64,000 bases of DNA from assembly GCA_023376005.1 (NCBI GenBank), contig CM042181.1, positions 18,633,142 to 18,697,141 on the forward strand. Reading direction: 5' to 3'. Of this stretch, positions 10,257 to 21,054 are shown piece after piece (the first letter of the stretch is position 1; the number at the start of each line of letters is the position of its first letter). The notes under the pieces are model-generated. The model worked only from the letters and a program-made list of their open reading frames with translations. It was not told where the DNA came from and did not search any database. Both the position numbers and the translations under genes were made by a program. The stretch comes from Doryteuthis pealeii. Its lineage: Eukaryota > Mollusca > Cephalopoda > Myopsida > Loliginidae.

Positions 10257-10552
10257 GTGTTCAAACGCTGTGTTTGAAATGGCGAAGGCCGACAATTTTT
10301 AGGGAGATTATGTGCTTAATTAAAGTCATACCTAATTTGTTAATTAATTATAATTAAATGAATTAGGCGTGCATATCGGTTTAAATGTAAAGTGTAAACA
10401 ACCCGAGAAAAAGTCAATCTCTGTATGTACATTTCAGCCCCTTAGGCCTCATCAGCAGAGCTATAGACAGGGCAGTGCTTTGTGCACGATTCGAACCCTA
10501 CCTGTCAGGCTGACAGGCGGTCATTCTAACCACTACACTAGCTGGCTTCCCC
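10255..10552 (-). mobile_element. tRNA-headed SINE carrying a hammerhead ribozyme (family H)
   Basis: About 298-bp minus-strand SINE. The head (about 10550-10475) has a classical polymerase III promoter: A-box TAGTGTAGTGGTTAGAATG and B-box GGGTTCGAATCGTG. Immediately downstream lies a complete hammerhead (10419-10460). The 3' body includes AATTAGGTATGACTTTAATT-like sequence and ends near GAACACTTC at a (TA)n tract. The order promoter, ribozyme, tail recurs at 58497-58775, so it is a real family and not chance. Confidence 0.85.
10419..10460 (-). ncRNA. Hammerhead ribozyme, intact core
   Basis: Minus strand, in order: CTCTG (stem I), CTGATGA, stem II GGCCTAAGGGGCT (with G-U pairs), GAAA, TGTACATA (three-pair stem III with a 2-nt loop, then cleavage after the final A), and CAGAG (stem I partner of CTCTG, five perfect pairs). 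All conserved core nucleotides are present. It is a type I layout with a very short stem III, as in Penelope-like elements and retrozymes. Cleavage would separate the tRNA-like head from the SINE tail. Confidence 0.85.
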
Positions 10553-10724
10553 AGAATCTCTCGTTATTTTAGACCTATATGTATATCGCACTTATATATA
10601 TATATGTGTGTGTGTGTGTGTTGCCAGGGACACTGGATTTAGATTATAAAAAAGAAAAGAAAGTCTTTTTAATACTGGGCATCTTTAGAAATCAATAACA
10701 ATAAAAAAAAAATATATATTTTTA

Positions 10725-10990
10725 TTTACCAACCCCTCTGCACAAACAGGATGTGACACTTAGGCGGATTTAACAGTTTAAATTCAGAGTTTTTCTTCTC
10801 CTAGACTAGTTACCTAGCTATAGTAAAAGAGCTCAGTCTGCCCTACTATTTACTCATAACTGGAAGGAGAGTAGTTGAATGCATACCTTATCCAAGAGTA
10901 TTAACGCTACATAAAATACAGTCTTGTCCAGGATTTGAACTCTGGTTGACGAGTCCATTTCCTATGACTCTTTTGGTATCAGTACTTAAT
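10725..10990 (-). mobile_element. SINE family A, diverged copy
   Basis: Minus strand. The tail complement ACCAACCCCTCTGCAC, body and B-box complement GGATTTGAACTCTGG are recognisable but carry many substitutions. The head end is cut near 10990. Confidence 0.75.
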
Positions 10991-11084
10991 AGAACAATAC
11001 ACAACTTTCGGTGTTTCATGTAATTTGATATTTTGAAAAAGTTTTAAAAAATCAACCTACCCTAATGTGGGTAGAGATATATTA

Positions 11085-11370
11085 CAGAGGCACACTTAGT
11101 ATAAGGGTTATTGATTGTCGTAGGAAATTGAATCAGTGACCAGAGTTCAAATCCTGGACAAGGCAGTTTGCATTTCCCTTCAAACTTAGGAAAAGCATGA
11201 ATCCATCCATTCTCCAACTATGGGTAAATAGTAGGGCAGACTGGGTTCTCTAGCCTTGGTTAGACAATCAGTCTAGGAAAAGGAAAACTGAATTTAAACC
11301 AAATTTGCTTAAAAAACAACCTTGTGTCACATCCTGCCTATAGCGGAGCAGTTGGTAATATATATATATA
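11085..11370 (+). mobile_element. SINE family A, diverged copy
   Basis: Plus strand. A-box region diverged, B-box GAGTTCAAATCCTGGAC, body, and tail GCGGAGCAGTTGGTAATATA entering (TA)n. Confidence 0.75.
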
Positions 11371-11549
11371 TATATATATATTTACAAATACCTCCATACG
11401 AGCAGGATGTGACACAAGAGCAAATCTAGATCCACAATCTTTAAATTTTGGATTACCAAATTTTAATTACAGTGATTTTTATACAAATTTTTTTCTACAA
11501 TAACAATTTTTATAACTTGGGGGAAAAAAAAAAAGAAAAGTAAAGTTAG

Positions 11550-11815
11550 CGAAATTACCTATTGTCGGTATCAGCCATACAGTGAGGGAGTCTATCCCCT
11601 TTTTGCTACTGCTAGACCAGGGAGATTGTTTTTTTGCTGAGGTGGAGCGCCACACCTACCATCAGCTTCCAACTTTACCACACAGATCACACTGTGCTAC
11701 TTATATGTTTGAGTTGAGAGGGACCAGTATCGAACCCAAAACCTTGTGGTTCCTAGACCAATGCTCTACCGACCGATCTAAACTAAGCTAGCTTAATTGC
11801 CACCAAATACGGCGT
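11550..11815 (-). mobile_element. tRNA-headed SINE, family C
   Basis: Minus strand, about 265 bp. The body has GAGGTGGAGCGCCACACC (plus-strand reading, about 11638-11656) and the B-box complement ATCGAACCC. It matches the plus-strand copies at 40839 and 46734. The extreme 3' end is diverged. Confidence 0.75.
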
Positions 11816-12099
11816 CGTTTAAGATAAACATTTAGAGAAAGAGCAACAAAAGATTTCCAAAAATATATAATCATAATTCATCTATTAACTCAAGATTTTA
11901 AATTGGACATGGGCAACCATTTTAGAGAAGCAGACGACATGGATTCTCATTTTATTTTTTAAATCAAAAGAGGATATTTAAGTTAGGTTAGCATTAGACA
12001 CAGAATCAATGGGGCTTCATGTCTCAGTTTCTCACCTATGTGATTATTGGTCTGATGATCTCATAGGCAAGAAAATGAAAATCAAATAAATAAATATAT

Positions 12100-12225
12100 A
12101 TATATATAAAATTTGAAGGCAATTACAATGCGTATAAAAAATAAAAACAAAAAGATGTTTTTTTTCTAGACAAAAAAACATTTGTTTTTATTTTTATGTG
12201 CATTGTAATTGCCTTCAAATTATTA
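12100..12225. mobile_element. Small palindromic element
   Basis: Inverted repeat with about 50-bp arms (TTTGAAGGCAATTACAATGC at 12112 and its complement ending at 12219), A/T-rich inner arms and a short loop holding CTAGA. Foldback or MITE-like. Confidence 0.6.
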
Positions 12226-12272
12226 ATATATTATAACATACTTAACAATGCTTCAAGAAAATTACCAATTAC

Positions 12273-12279
<7 letters not shown>

Positions 12280-12320
<41 letters not shown>

Positions 12321-12528
12321 AGTGAGAGACTTACTTTAAAAAAAAAAAAAAAAAATGAAAAGAAAAAAGATTTTTAATATCATCAAAACATGCATAAGAC
12401 CACAGAATCATTTCCATGCAATATATATATATTTATCTATAATTGCTCTATTACTAATATTGAGAACTCTACTAATAATATTGCAAATAATATCCACTAC
12501 TAACTCACCAAGTGAGTTAGTGATAACC

Positions 12529-12605
<77 letters not shown>
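12280..12605. repeat. (TA)n microsatellites
   Basis: Two long (TA)n tracts (12276-12317 and 12533-12604) around a short unique stretch. The Tyr-Ile frames over them are artefacts. Comparable tracts occur at about 7665, 7926, 9999, 10218, 17608, 18190, 19890, 25870, 29305, 30460, 35735 and 60150. Confidence 0.8.
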
Positions 12606-12607
<2 letters not shown>

Positions 12608-12751
12608 ATATATTCGAGCAGGAAGCAAGCCTCTGATGGGGAGTTGTTTCAAAAATATTTTAGTATTTCCCTTTCAGGGTGCAAGTAATAAACCCAACCC
12701 CTACCCCACTTTAGACAAGAGGCAGTTGCTATTTATGTATGATAGTTCAAC

Positions 12752-13023
12752 GCCGGGGGTCCAGTGGCTTCGGCCCTGGATCTTTACGAGTTAATAGCGT
12801 CGATCCCAGGGGGCCATCCCCCCAGGCAACACCTGCCCCCTCGATTTAAAGGGGCAGGGCTGGGTTTATTGCCCAGTGCCTGAGGCGCCCCCCTTGAGGG
12901 GGAATGCCGACGGGATTGACGCAATTTTTCACCTGCCACTCCATGAGCTTCGGTTTGTGGGTGGTCCCACGTTAATAGGGACTTTGTGCCTGACCCGTAC
13001 AAGTGGGGTACGCGGTAAATACC
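12752..13023 (+). mobile_element. GC-rich SINE-like element, copy 1
   Basis: 272-bp insertion far richer in G+C than its surroundings, flanked by the 13-bp duplication ATGATAGTTCAAC (12739-12751 and 13024-13036). It begins GCCGGGGGTCCAGTGGC and ends GGGGTACGCGGTAAATACC. The second copy (61829-62086) is shorter at the GCCGGGG side only, so that side is the 5' end and truncation is LINE-like. A weak B-box-like GCGTCGATCC exists, but I do not see a convincing tRNA, 7SL or 5S head. It has hairpin-rich runs, for example the pair CAGGGGGCCATCCCCCC. Origin unrecognised. Confidence 0.7.
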
Positions 13024-13157
13024 ATGATAGTTCAACTGGTAGAGGAAGGCTTCCAGAATGTTTAATTCTAGGTAACCAACTATTGTGGCCTTGTGCCAGT
13101 CTAATCTCAGTAAATAACTTGTGGCCTGCTTTATGGTTGGGACAGTTATATGCACAG

Positions 13158-13436
13158 TGGTGTAATGGTTAAAGTCACTGGAAAATGGACTCGTCGCCCT
13201 GAGTTCAAATCCTGGATGTGGTAGTTGCATTTCACTTTGCGCTAATACCCTTGGGAAAGGTATGAATCCTACTCTCCTTCCAGCTATGGATAAATAGTAG
13301 GGCAGTCTGGGCTCTTTAACCTTGGTTAGGCAACCGGTCTAGGAGAAGGAAAATTCTGAATTCAAACCTGTTGAACTCCGCTTAAGAAATTGACCTTGTG
13401 TCACATCCTGCTCGTGCGGAGGGGTTGGTAAATATA
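13158..13436 (+). mobile_element. SINE family A, young copy
   Basis: Complete copy very similar to 3235-3518. It is flanked by the 11-bp duplication TATATGCACAG (13147-13157 and 13437-13447). The A-box side is slightly shortened. Confidence 0.9.
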
Positions 13437-13446
13437 TATATGCACA

Positions 13447-13982
13447 GGGTTCCAAGTTAGTCTAGAACAAGGCTCTCATTAGCTTAGAGAGTCCCGACTG
13501 ATTTTGGTTTGGTTTGGTTTATTAATTTTAACGGCATATCAACCCGTCCAGGGTTATATCATGCCTAGCGGTTGGGTTGTTATACATATTGTGTATTCAT
13601 ATATATACATTTAGTAATTGGTTTTAACAATGTGTTAGCATTATTGGGAATCATACTCTATGACATTGATTTGTTTCATGTCTATATTCTATGGTATAAT
13701 TTTATTTCCCTCAAAAAGGAGAAAATATCCTCTATGTTAACATTTTCAAATAGGTCCTTCATATTGTTTGCTTTAAAATAATGTTTTCTGATGTGAGCAA
13801 AAAATCTGCATTCCATCAATAAGTGTTTGACTGTCAGGGGTGTTTGACATGTTTCACATTGTGGTTGTTGTTCTTGTTTGAGTATATAAGAGTGTGTTAG
13901 TTTTGTATGACCAATGCATAATCGGGGTTCCAAGTTAGTCTAGAACAAGGCTCTCATTAGCTTAGAGAGTCCCGACTGATTT
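13447..13982. repeat. 58-bp direct repeats bracketing a LINE insertion
   Basis: A direct repeat of about 58 bp (13447-13505 and 13925-13982, beginning GGGTTCCAAGTTAGTC and ending CCCGACTGATTT) brackets exactly the 5'-truncated RNase H-LINE fragment. It behaves like an unusually long target-site duplication. Part of it (GAGGCTCTCATTAGCTTAG) also starts the 95-bp tandem units at 14037 onward, so a tandem-repeat target is the alternative explanation. Confidence 0.7.
13506..13924 (-). mobile_element. RNase H-LINE 3' end, second copy
   Basis: Nearly identical to 492-910 (same hairpin tail and the same coding end). It is cut at the 5' side just after the codons for RLCIGH. The 3' end is TTTGG repeats at 13506-13518. 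The minus-strand remnant (13682-13925) encodes RLCIGHTKLTHSYIL, CETC and TVKHLLMEC before its stop. Confidence 0.85.
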
Positions 13983-14165
13983 AGTAGAGTTAGAACAGCA
14001 CAAGGTTCCTAGGCAGATACTCTACCAAGTTTATCTGAAACGAGGCTCTCATTAGCTTAGAGAGTCCCGACTGATTTTGTAGAGTTAGAACAGCACAAGG
14101 TTCCTAGGCAGATGCTCTACCAAGTTTATCTGAAACGAGGCTCTCATTAGTTTGAAAAGCCACGT
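13983..14165. repeat. 95-bp tandem repeat
   Basis: About two units with the markers GAGGCTCTCATTAGCTTAG and GGTTCCTAGGCAGATGCTC, spaced about 95 bp apart. It resembles a degraded tRNA-like head (CCTAGGCAGATGCTCTACC). Confidence 0.6.
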
Positions 14166-14532
14166 AACCAGGCGATGCTGGAAAAACAGAATTATAATTT
14201 AATGTTACCAATGTACTAACGCTGAGAACAAGTCTCAACAAGAAACTCTCAATGTTTTAATGAACAATACAAATACATGAACAATACAAATTGAATACAA
14301 GATAAACGTTTACAATTTACTTCAGAGTTGATGATCAATGTAGTTTTATTCAGAATGGGTAGAAAGTTTGGACCGAGTAACCAATAAGTACCCCGGTTGT
14401 TTGTTTTCAAATAAGACGATTTTTTTGCATTAGAATTTCACTGTAAGATTTTTTAAAAACTTTTTTTAAAAGTAAAAAAAGTAAAAAAAAAAAAAAATTA
14501 TTTTTTAACCCTCAGACCCCCTACCCTAGAGG

Positions 14533-14770
14533 AGGTGTCTCCATGGCATAGTGGTTAAAGTGCTAGATTGTGACACTGTAGTAAGCGAGTTTGAACTCCA
14601 GTATCACTTTCAGACTAATATCCTTGGGAAAGGTATGAACCCCACTATCCTCCCAGCTATGGATTAAACAGTACCACTACTGTTCTTCTACAAGGATGGG
14701 TTTAGCATTAAATAATCCACAAAGGTTGATATGCCATTAAGCAAAGAAATCAAACCTGTCAGGGTTTATT
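14533..14770 (+). mobile_element. SINE with family A-like head and hairpin tail
   Basis: Head CATAGTGGTTAAAGTGC and B-box-like GAGTTTGAACTCCAG, then CTTGGGAAAGGTATGAAC, then a tail ending ACAAAGGTTGATATGCCATTAA, the reverse side of the shared tail hairpin. It therefore joins a family A-type 5' half to the family B/LINE-type 3' tail. A partial relative ends at 17185. Confidence 0.65.
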
Positions 14771-14824
14771 TAATTTCAACTATCATCATCAAATTGTGTC
14801 GAAATTGAGTTGAAGACATGAACC

Positions 14825-15780
14825 AATGAACATTGTATACAACAACAATTAGCCAACATTTTTGCTTCCATTTGATTAAGTGTTCACGTTTATATTACAC
14901 TGCATGACTGACATAGATATTTTCATTAGGAACAAAATCATCATCATCATCATCATCATCATGTTGCACTAGTAGCATGGATCATCATCATCCATTGGAA
15001 AAATCATTTTACTATAGAAATCCATTGGAAAAATCATTTTACTATAAAAATCCATTGGACAAATCATTTTACTATAAAAAATCCATTGGACAAATCATTT
15101 TACATTAGAAATCCATTGAAAAAATCATTTTACTATAAAAATCCATTGGACAAATCATTTTACTATAAAAATCCATTGAAAAAATCATTTTACTATAGAA
15201 ATCCATTGGAAAAATCATTTTACTATAGAAATCCATTGGACAAATCATTTTACTATAGAAATCCATTGACAAATCATTTTAGGAAAAATCATTTTACTAT
15301 AGAAATCCATTGGAAAATCATTTTACTATAGAAATCCATTGGACAAATCATTTTACTATAGAAATCCATTGGAAAAATCATTTTACTATAGAAATCCATT
15401 GGAAAAATCATTTTACTATAGAAATCCATCCCATTGGAAAAAATCATTTTACTATAGAAATCCATTGGAAAATCATTTTACTATAGAAATCCATTGGAAA
15501 ATCATTTTACTATAGAAATCCATTGGAATAATCATTTTACTATAGAAATCATTGGAAAAATCATTTACTATAGAAATTCATTGGAAATCACTTGTAACCT
15601 CTCATCTCCTCCATTATGGGTTAAATGAACATTGTATACAACAATTAGCCAAGGTCAAACGTTTTTGCTTCCATTTGATTAAGTGTTCACGTTTATATTA
15701 CACTGCATGACTGACATAGATATTTTCATTAGGAACAAAATTATCATCATCACCATGTTGCACTAGTAGCATGGATATCC
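14825..15780. repeat. 30-bp minisatellite inside a duplicated flank
   Basis: About 20 copies of a 30-bp unit (core AATCCATTGGAAAAATCATT) fill 14990-15595. Flanks 14825-14995 and 15624-15775 are near-identical direct repeats (GCACTAGTAGCATGGAT in both). A (TCA)n run sits at 14938-14962. Units abut without spacers and vary slightly, so this is a minisatellite and not a CRISPR array. The open frame across it is an artefact of the unit being a multiple of three. Confidence 0.85.
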
Positions 15781-16019
15781 ATGACAATCTCTCACCAAAC
15801 TCCTCATCCCTCCCAGCTTAATTTATCAAGAGTTCACGTTTATATTACATTTCATGACGGACATAGATATTTTCATTATAAACAAAATGGTAGGATATAA
15901 AGGGTTAACATATTGGACTATGACATTATAATAAGTAAGTTCAAACTCTAGTCGTCACACTAATATTACATACACTTTTGGACTAATACTCTTGGGAAAG
16001 GTATGAACCCTCTCATACC

Positions 16020-16180
16020 CAGGTTTGAATTCAGTTTTCCTTCTCCTAGACTGGTTACCATATATCAAGTGTCATTTTGTAACAATTATCATCTAAAGAA
16101 ATGGAAATGAGGACCCGAGTTCAAATCTTGGACAGGGTGGTTTGCATTTCATATAACACTAATACTCTACAGTTGGAGGC
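16020..16180. mobile_element. SINE family A fragments, opposite orientations
   Basis: 16020-16063 matches the complement of the family A body (TTTCCTTCTCCTAGACTGGT). 16105-16175 matches the head and B-box in plus orientation (GAGTTCAAATCTTGGACAGG). Confidence 0.6.
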
Positions 16181-16299
16181 ACATGAACTAATGGTTGCAG
16201 TTGTGGGAAATGGAATAAAAAAGATTTTTTTTTTTAATGAAAAAAATGGGAAGTTAAATGTCTCTTTCACACACACTCTCCAATCTCTCTCTTTACACT

Positions 16300-17060
16300 C
16301 ACTGAGAAACTAACATATATATCGAGGAGGTAATCAAGATATACATAGAGAGGGTGAAAGTGACAGGCACTTTACCACTACAACATTGTAATAGTCAAGT
16401 TCAAACTCCAGTCACACTATTACATTCACTTTTGGACTAATACCTTGGGAAAGGTATGAACACCTCAATTCTCCCAGCTAAATTTATTAATGTTTATATT
16501 ACATTTATGACTGACAGATATTTTCTTTATGAAACAAATGGTAGGACATAATTAAAGAGAGTGTGTCATATGGAAAAACACAAATTACATATTTAGAAAG
16601 GTTATTTCATTTTCTTTCCAAACATAAATATTTTTAAGATTGGACCAGAAATACGCAAGAAATTGTAAGTTGAAGCGATTAACTCTTAACATCCTGTTGA
16701 GAATTTTCTAAGAGCCCCATTCCTATAAGAATTTGGCTAAAAATGGCCTTTTCATTTAAAGTTACCTGTTATTTCTCTTAAATCAAATCTCTCTCTTTAC
16801 ACACAGAGAAACTAACATATATATCGAGGAGGTAATCAGATATACATAGAGAGGATGAAAGTGACAGGCACTTTACCACTACAACATTGTAATTTTCGAG
16901 TTCAAACTCCAGTCACACTATTACATTCACTTTTGGACTAATACTCTTGGGAAAGGTATGAACCCCTCATCCCTTCCAACCGTAACTGATTAACTGTTCA
17001 TGTTTATGTTACATTGCATGACTAACATAGATATTTCATTATGAACAAAATATCCAGACA
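16300..17060. repeat. Direct repeat of about 250 bp, spacing about 500 bp
   Basis: Blocks at about 16307-16550 and 16808-17060 share AACTAACATATATATCGAGG, GTGACAGGCACTTTACCAC and CTTTTGGACTAATAC. A third, shorter relative is at 8230-8320. Between them sits the left end of the TTAA MITE family (16681-16790). Confidence 0.65.
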
Positions 17061-17284
17061 TAATTAATGAGAGTGGGTCATATGGAAAAGAAATGCATTG
17101 AATAGTAACACTACTGTTCTTCTACAAGGAGGGCATTACCATTAAATAATCAACAAAGGTTGATATGCCATTAAACAAAGAAACAGAAACCCTGGACTAC
17201 TGGCTGATAATGTATAAATAAAAGATTATATTTTATGGGCAATAGAGATATAGAAATGGGGCTTTTCCAGATAGAATTCAAGCC

Positions 17285-17548
17285 GCTCAGTTGTATGCAC
17301 TTCTAGGACTCGAGATAAATTCTTGAATGAGGCTGTTTGCATTTCATATAGCGCTAATACCCTTGTGAAAGGTATGCATCCAACTCCTCTACCTCCAGCT
17401 ATGGGTAAATAGTAGGGCAAAAAGGGCTCTTTAACCTTGGCTAGGTAACCAGTCTAGGAGAAGGAAAATTCAAACCAGTTAAACTCCGCTTAAGTAATTG
17501 ACCTGTATTACATCCTGTTAGTGCGGAGGGGTTTGTAAATATATATAT
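17285..17548 (+). mobile_element. SINE family A, 5'-diverged copy
   Basis: Plus strand; the body and tail (GCGGAGGGGTTTGTAAATATA) are clear. The B-box region is mutated. Confidence 0.7.
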
Positions 17549-17602
17549 ATCATTGGGCACTCCATACATCTGGCCTTGTGCCACATCTAAGCTAAGCTTA
17601 GT

Positions 17603-17635
<33 letters not shown>

Positions 17636-17639
17636 CATC

Positions 17640-17760
17640 CAAAGACACCATGTTTCGATGTATCTCACGTTTCTTCAAACATCTGCAGGCTACTTCCAGC
17701 TGGGTTAGAAACCCGATCAATTCATCACGAGTCAGGCTTCTAACTGATTATGAATCATAT
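17640..17760 (-). mobile_element. Decayed hammerhead-like repeat next to (TA)n
   Basis: Minus strand: TGAAGAAACGTGAGATACATCGAAACATGGTGTC resembles a hammerhead core with the first C replaced by T and no stem I pairing (described here only as a motif, 17645-17678). Probably a Penelope-like remnant. Confidence 0.35.
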
Positions 17761-17865
17761 ATATGCACTTCTAGGTAGTGGCACAAGTACCAGCTGTTCA
17801 GGTCATAAGAATCTATAAACCTAATTTTTCTTCCAATTTAGAAATTTGTATTTTTCTATTATATA

Positions 17866-18147
17866 TATTTACCAACCCCTCCGCATGAGCAGGAAGCGAC
17901 ACAAGGTCAATTTCTTAAGCAGAGTTCAACAGGTTTGAATTCAGAGTTTTCCTTCTCCTAGACCGGTTGCCTAACCAAGGTTAAAGAGCCCAGTCTGCCC
18001 TACTATTTGCCCTTAGCTGGAGGGAGAGTAGATTCATACCTTTCCCAAGGATATTAGCATTAAGTGAAATGCAATTACCACGTCCAGGATTTGAACTCGG
18101 GGCGACGAGTCCATTTCCCATGACTTTAACCATTACACCACGCGCTT
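17866..18147 (-). mobile_element. SINE family A, complete copy
   Basis: Minus-strand, near-consensus copy flanked by CTATTATAT (17857-17865 and 18148-18156). Confidence 0.85.
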
Positions 18148-18645
18148 CCTATTATATGTTGATACTTCTCGTGCTAAATTTCCTTTCACTATATATATAT
18201 ATATATATATTAGCCTAAAGCAATTAATAGGATTGGCCAGGATAGTAGCTCGATTAGAAAAAAAAAAACCCTCCCCCACACCAAAGCTTCAGCATTTCTC
18301 CATATCAATAACAAACACCCCACCCCACCCCCAACCAAGGCACTAGCCTGACTGTCAAATCTCCAGTTACAAGGATGGGCTGAATAGTTCATACATAATG
18401 ATATTATATCTGCTGTTGATGACTTTTTTCACCAATGGGATCCAAGCACTGTAACACTAATGAAGTGTGTGAAAAATAAACTTTCTTTAGTCACATTCCA
18501 TGAGAGTAGGTATTTATTCAACCTGTTTGCCAGGGGTAGGATGTGACACAAGGTCATAAGTAAGGAGCATCCAGCGAGAATATAATTGGCTATTCGGTAG
18601 TAATGGATCTGTGAGACTAGCTTGGTAACTATTAAATCACAATGG

Positions 18646-19057
18646 TTTGTTCTGTTTTACGGCATATCAACCTCGGTGGGTCATTTAATTCGACAAAGTT
18701 GTGAAATAAATTCATTCTTAATGCATAATACAATTTTGTTTATAAACTCATGTTTTTCTATTCAACCCATAGATGGGACCCTAACAGGTACTACCACTCC
18801 GGGTCAGAGTGAACCTGGGAGCAATGGTGATGAAGGGGTGCTCCACATTCCCCAAACCTCCAAAACTCGAACCTCGCCATCAGATAGAGTTTAACGTCAT
18901 TCCCAGGACATGTAGACCCTCAGTCACCGTCTTCTAGCACCCATACGATAAAAAGGGGTTGGGGCTTGCCATAAGGGTAATAGGGTTGGGGCAATCATAT
19001 AGGTGCTAGGGCTTGACGTGACCAGCCGATTGATTGGAGGGGGCCTCTCCAACTGCC
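18646..19057 (-). mobile_element. SINE family B, 5'-truncated copy
   Basis: 412 bp, flanked by the 12-bp duplication AAATCACAATGG (18634-18645 and 19058-19069). The tail hairpin is GGCATATCAACCTCGGTGGGTC (18661-18682). The tRNA-like head is missing, as expected from incomplete reverse transcription. It interrupts another repeat whose halves (18495-18633, 19085-19200) share CCAGGGGTAGGATGTGACA. Confidence 0.85.
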
Positions 19058-19650
19058 AAATCACAATGGAACACCTGTTACCCAACCCGTTTGCCAGGGG
19101 TAGGATGTGACAAGGTCACAAGTATGGAACATTCAATGAGGATCAACCTCGATATTCAGTAGTAATGTATCTGCAATACGAGCTTACTAACCATCACATC
19201 ATGATGGGACGTCCCATGATAGGAACTTGGTCAGCCTACAAAGTATTCAGCCGACACCCCCCTGATGCTGATAGGTACATTTCCCTCATCCCTGACACAC
19301 AAAAATCTAAAAGGACACAGTAAAATCATATCCATGCATCCCAGTGTTTTTCTTTTTTCTTCCCTCACTATTTCCACCTAACTGTAAATACATTTCTTAG
19401 AAATGAATTACACAGGATAGGTTACAAGGTAGGAGTTAGACGGCTTTAGTTGTTTCTCCAGATTATCAATAAAAACCCTGCCATCTATGAAGAAACTTTA
19501 GTTGGGACCCATAAATTTTCCTGGGGACTCATTCAAAGCAAATATGTGTATCCCAGGATGCACTAAAATAAAAAGCTATCAGCAGCACTATTTATATATG
19601 TGTGTGTGTGTGTGTATTTGAGCAGCATTCTTTCACTTATACTTGTAGAA

Positions 19651-19885
19651 TTAAACAAACGACACGTCTCCTGTTTAACAATTTTATTAACAATCTTTGA
19701 GCTTTCTGGCCACCTTTTTTACATTTGGATAGAATCTGTGGATTAGTTCACCAAAGTTTTTATCCCAAGTACTTTTGGCATTTCGAAGTGCCATCATCAG
19801 GGGTGATGTGTTTGTGTTCCAGTTTTTTTGTTCCCCGAAAAGATTGTTAATAAAATTGTTAAACAGGAAACGTCTTTTGTTTAAT

Positions 19886-19890
<5 letters not shown>
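19651..19890 (-). mobile_element. Penelope-like element with inverted ends and decayed hammerhead
   Basis: Terminal inverted blocks of about 48 bp (19651-19698 and 19841-19888; shared core TTGTTAATAAAATTGTTAAA) enclose a minus-strand hammerhead-like core. It ends in a long (TA)n tract. The minus-strand open frame over it shows no domain. Confidence 0.55.
19764..19803 (-). ncRNA. Hammerhead ribozyme, inactivated by core mutation
   Basis: Minus strand: CCC (stem I), CTGATGA, stem II GGCACTTCGAAATGCC, then AAAA where GAAA is required, a short stem III (2-3 pairs), and GGG (stem I partner). The essential G12 is replaced by A, so I expect no cleavage. Confidence 0.5.
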
Positions 19891-19941
<51 letters not shown>

Positions 19942-20192
19942 ATTACTTCTCAATACAACTTTACAAAGGTAAGACATTATTTTATCCTCTCCAATATTTT
20001 ATATGATAATTAATTCAATGCTTCAATAAAGAGTCCCATAGAATGTGAAAAGGGTTTTTTGGATTAGTGACCTCTTTCAAAAGTTATAATTTTTTTCTTT
20101 TGGGAGAAATCCCTCAGAAAATATCTTTTTCAATTATTCTATTCATTCCATCCATTTTTGCATCAATTCTTAACTATATATATATATATATA

Positions 20193-20815
20193 TCTTATTA
20201 TAATGGAGATTGTTTGCTTTTCTGTCTGTAACCGAAACTATATCACTACTCAAGTCACAATTCCCTTTGTTATTGACGTCACATTCTTCATGATTTTATT
20301 TTTTATTTAAACCTCAATCTCTAATAAAATTGTTTTACATTAATAATACTGTTAATCATATCTACAAATGAATAATATGCAATTGTATTTATATATACAC
20401 TAAAATAGCAGTTTACAGTGTGAACAGGAAGGCTTATTTGCATATTGAAATTAAAAATGTGATTTTAATAAATATGTGCTTAGTATTATTGATTTTTAAT
20501 CGTATGGTTTTATCTTAATGAATATGATCAAAAATCTCTTCAATAAATCTTAAAAGAAATCGATTAACGAGAAGAAATAATTCTGATTTTATTCTTTACT
20601 TCCTATTTTAACTAAGTTATTAAATTAGGAAAATTTAGCAATGAAAGATGAGAGTGATAGAAGTGTAAGTTTCAGTTGTTCTATTTTTTGATTATACACC
20701 CCTCTGTTTCAAATCTTTTTATCTGCATTCTTATTTAGTTTCATTAGCCTTTCTAATTTAATACGATATTTCATTACATTAAAACTTAAATACTTGCACC
20801 CGGAGGGTTTGCTAG
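20193..20815 (+). mobile_element. Non-autonomous Helitron, copy 1
   Basis: 623 bp. Starts TCTTATTATAATGGAG after A, and ends GCACCCGGAGGGTTTGCTAG before T. That is the Helitron signature: 5' TC, a small 3' hairpin, CTAG, and insertion between A and T with no target duplication. It has no coding capacity (no Rep/helicase). Related copies: 61649-62572, 62569-63173, 63290-63913. Diverged relatives head the composite segments at 45959 and 55685. Confidence 0.8.
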
Positions 20816-21054
20816 TATATATAAATGACCTTTTGCAATTTGTATGTATTTATCTGTTTACAGTATAAAGTTTCATATCCTGTGACTCACAATGAAACAT
20901 ACATTGACCTCAAAAGAATGTTTGTTAATATAAACCATTACTTGACAAAATCAAAAGGTTTTTATAACAATACAAAATATGCCAATCTATAAATAGATTT
21001 GTCGTCACAGGAATGCCTGGGTCAAACATTTGTTAATATACGTATTTACTCAAC

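Noticed and set aside
12355..12636. Tyr-Ile repeat proteins
   Set aside because: Translation of (TA)n microsatellites; likewise at 19.7-19.9, 25.9, 35.5 and 61.4 kb.
12784..13230. 148-codon minus-strand frame conserved with the one at 61.8 kb
   Set aside because: The conserved part is exactly the GC-rich retroposed element; the frame runs beyond both element ends into unrelated flanks.
14990..15595. Regular 30-bp repeats resembling a CRISPR array
   Set aside because: Units abut directly with no spacers, vary internally, and the surrounding DNA is animal-type; it is a minisatellite.
17640..17680. Hammerhead ribozyme on the minus strand
   Set aside because: The first conserved C is T and no stem I can be formed; kept only as a decayed repeat.
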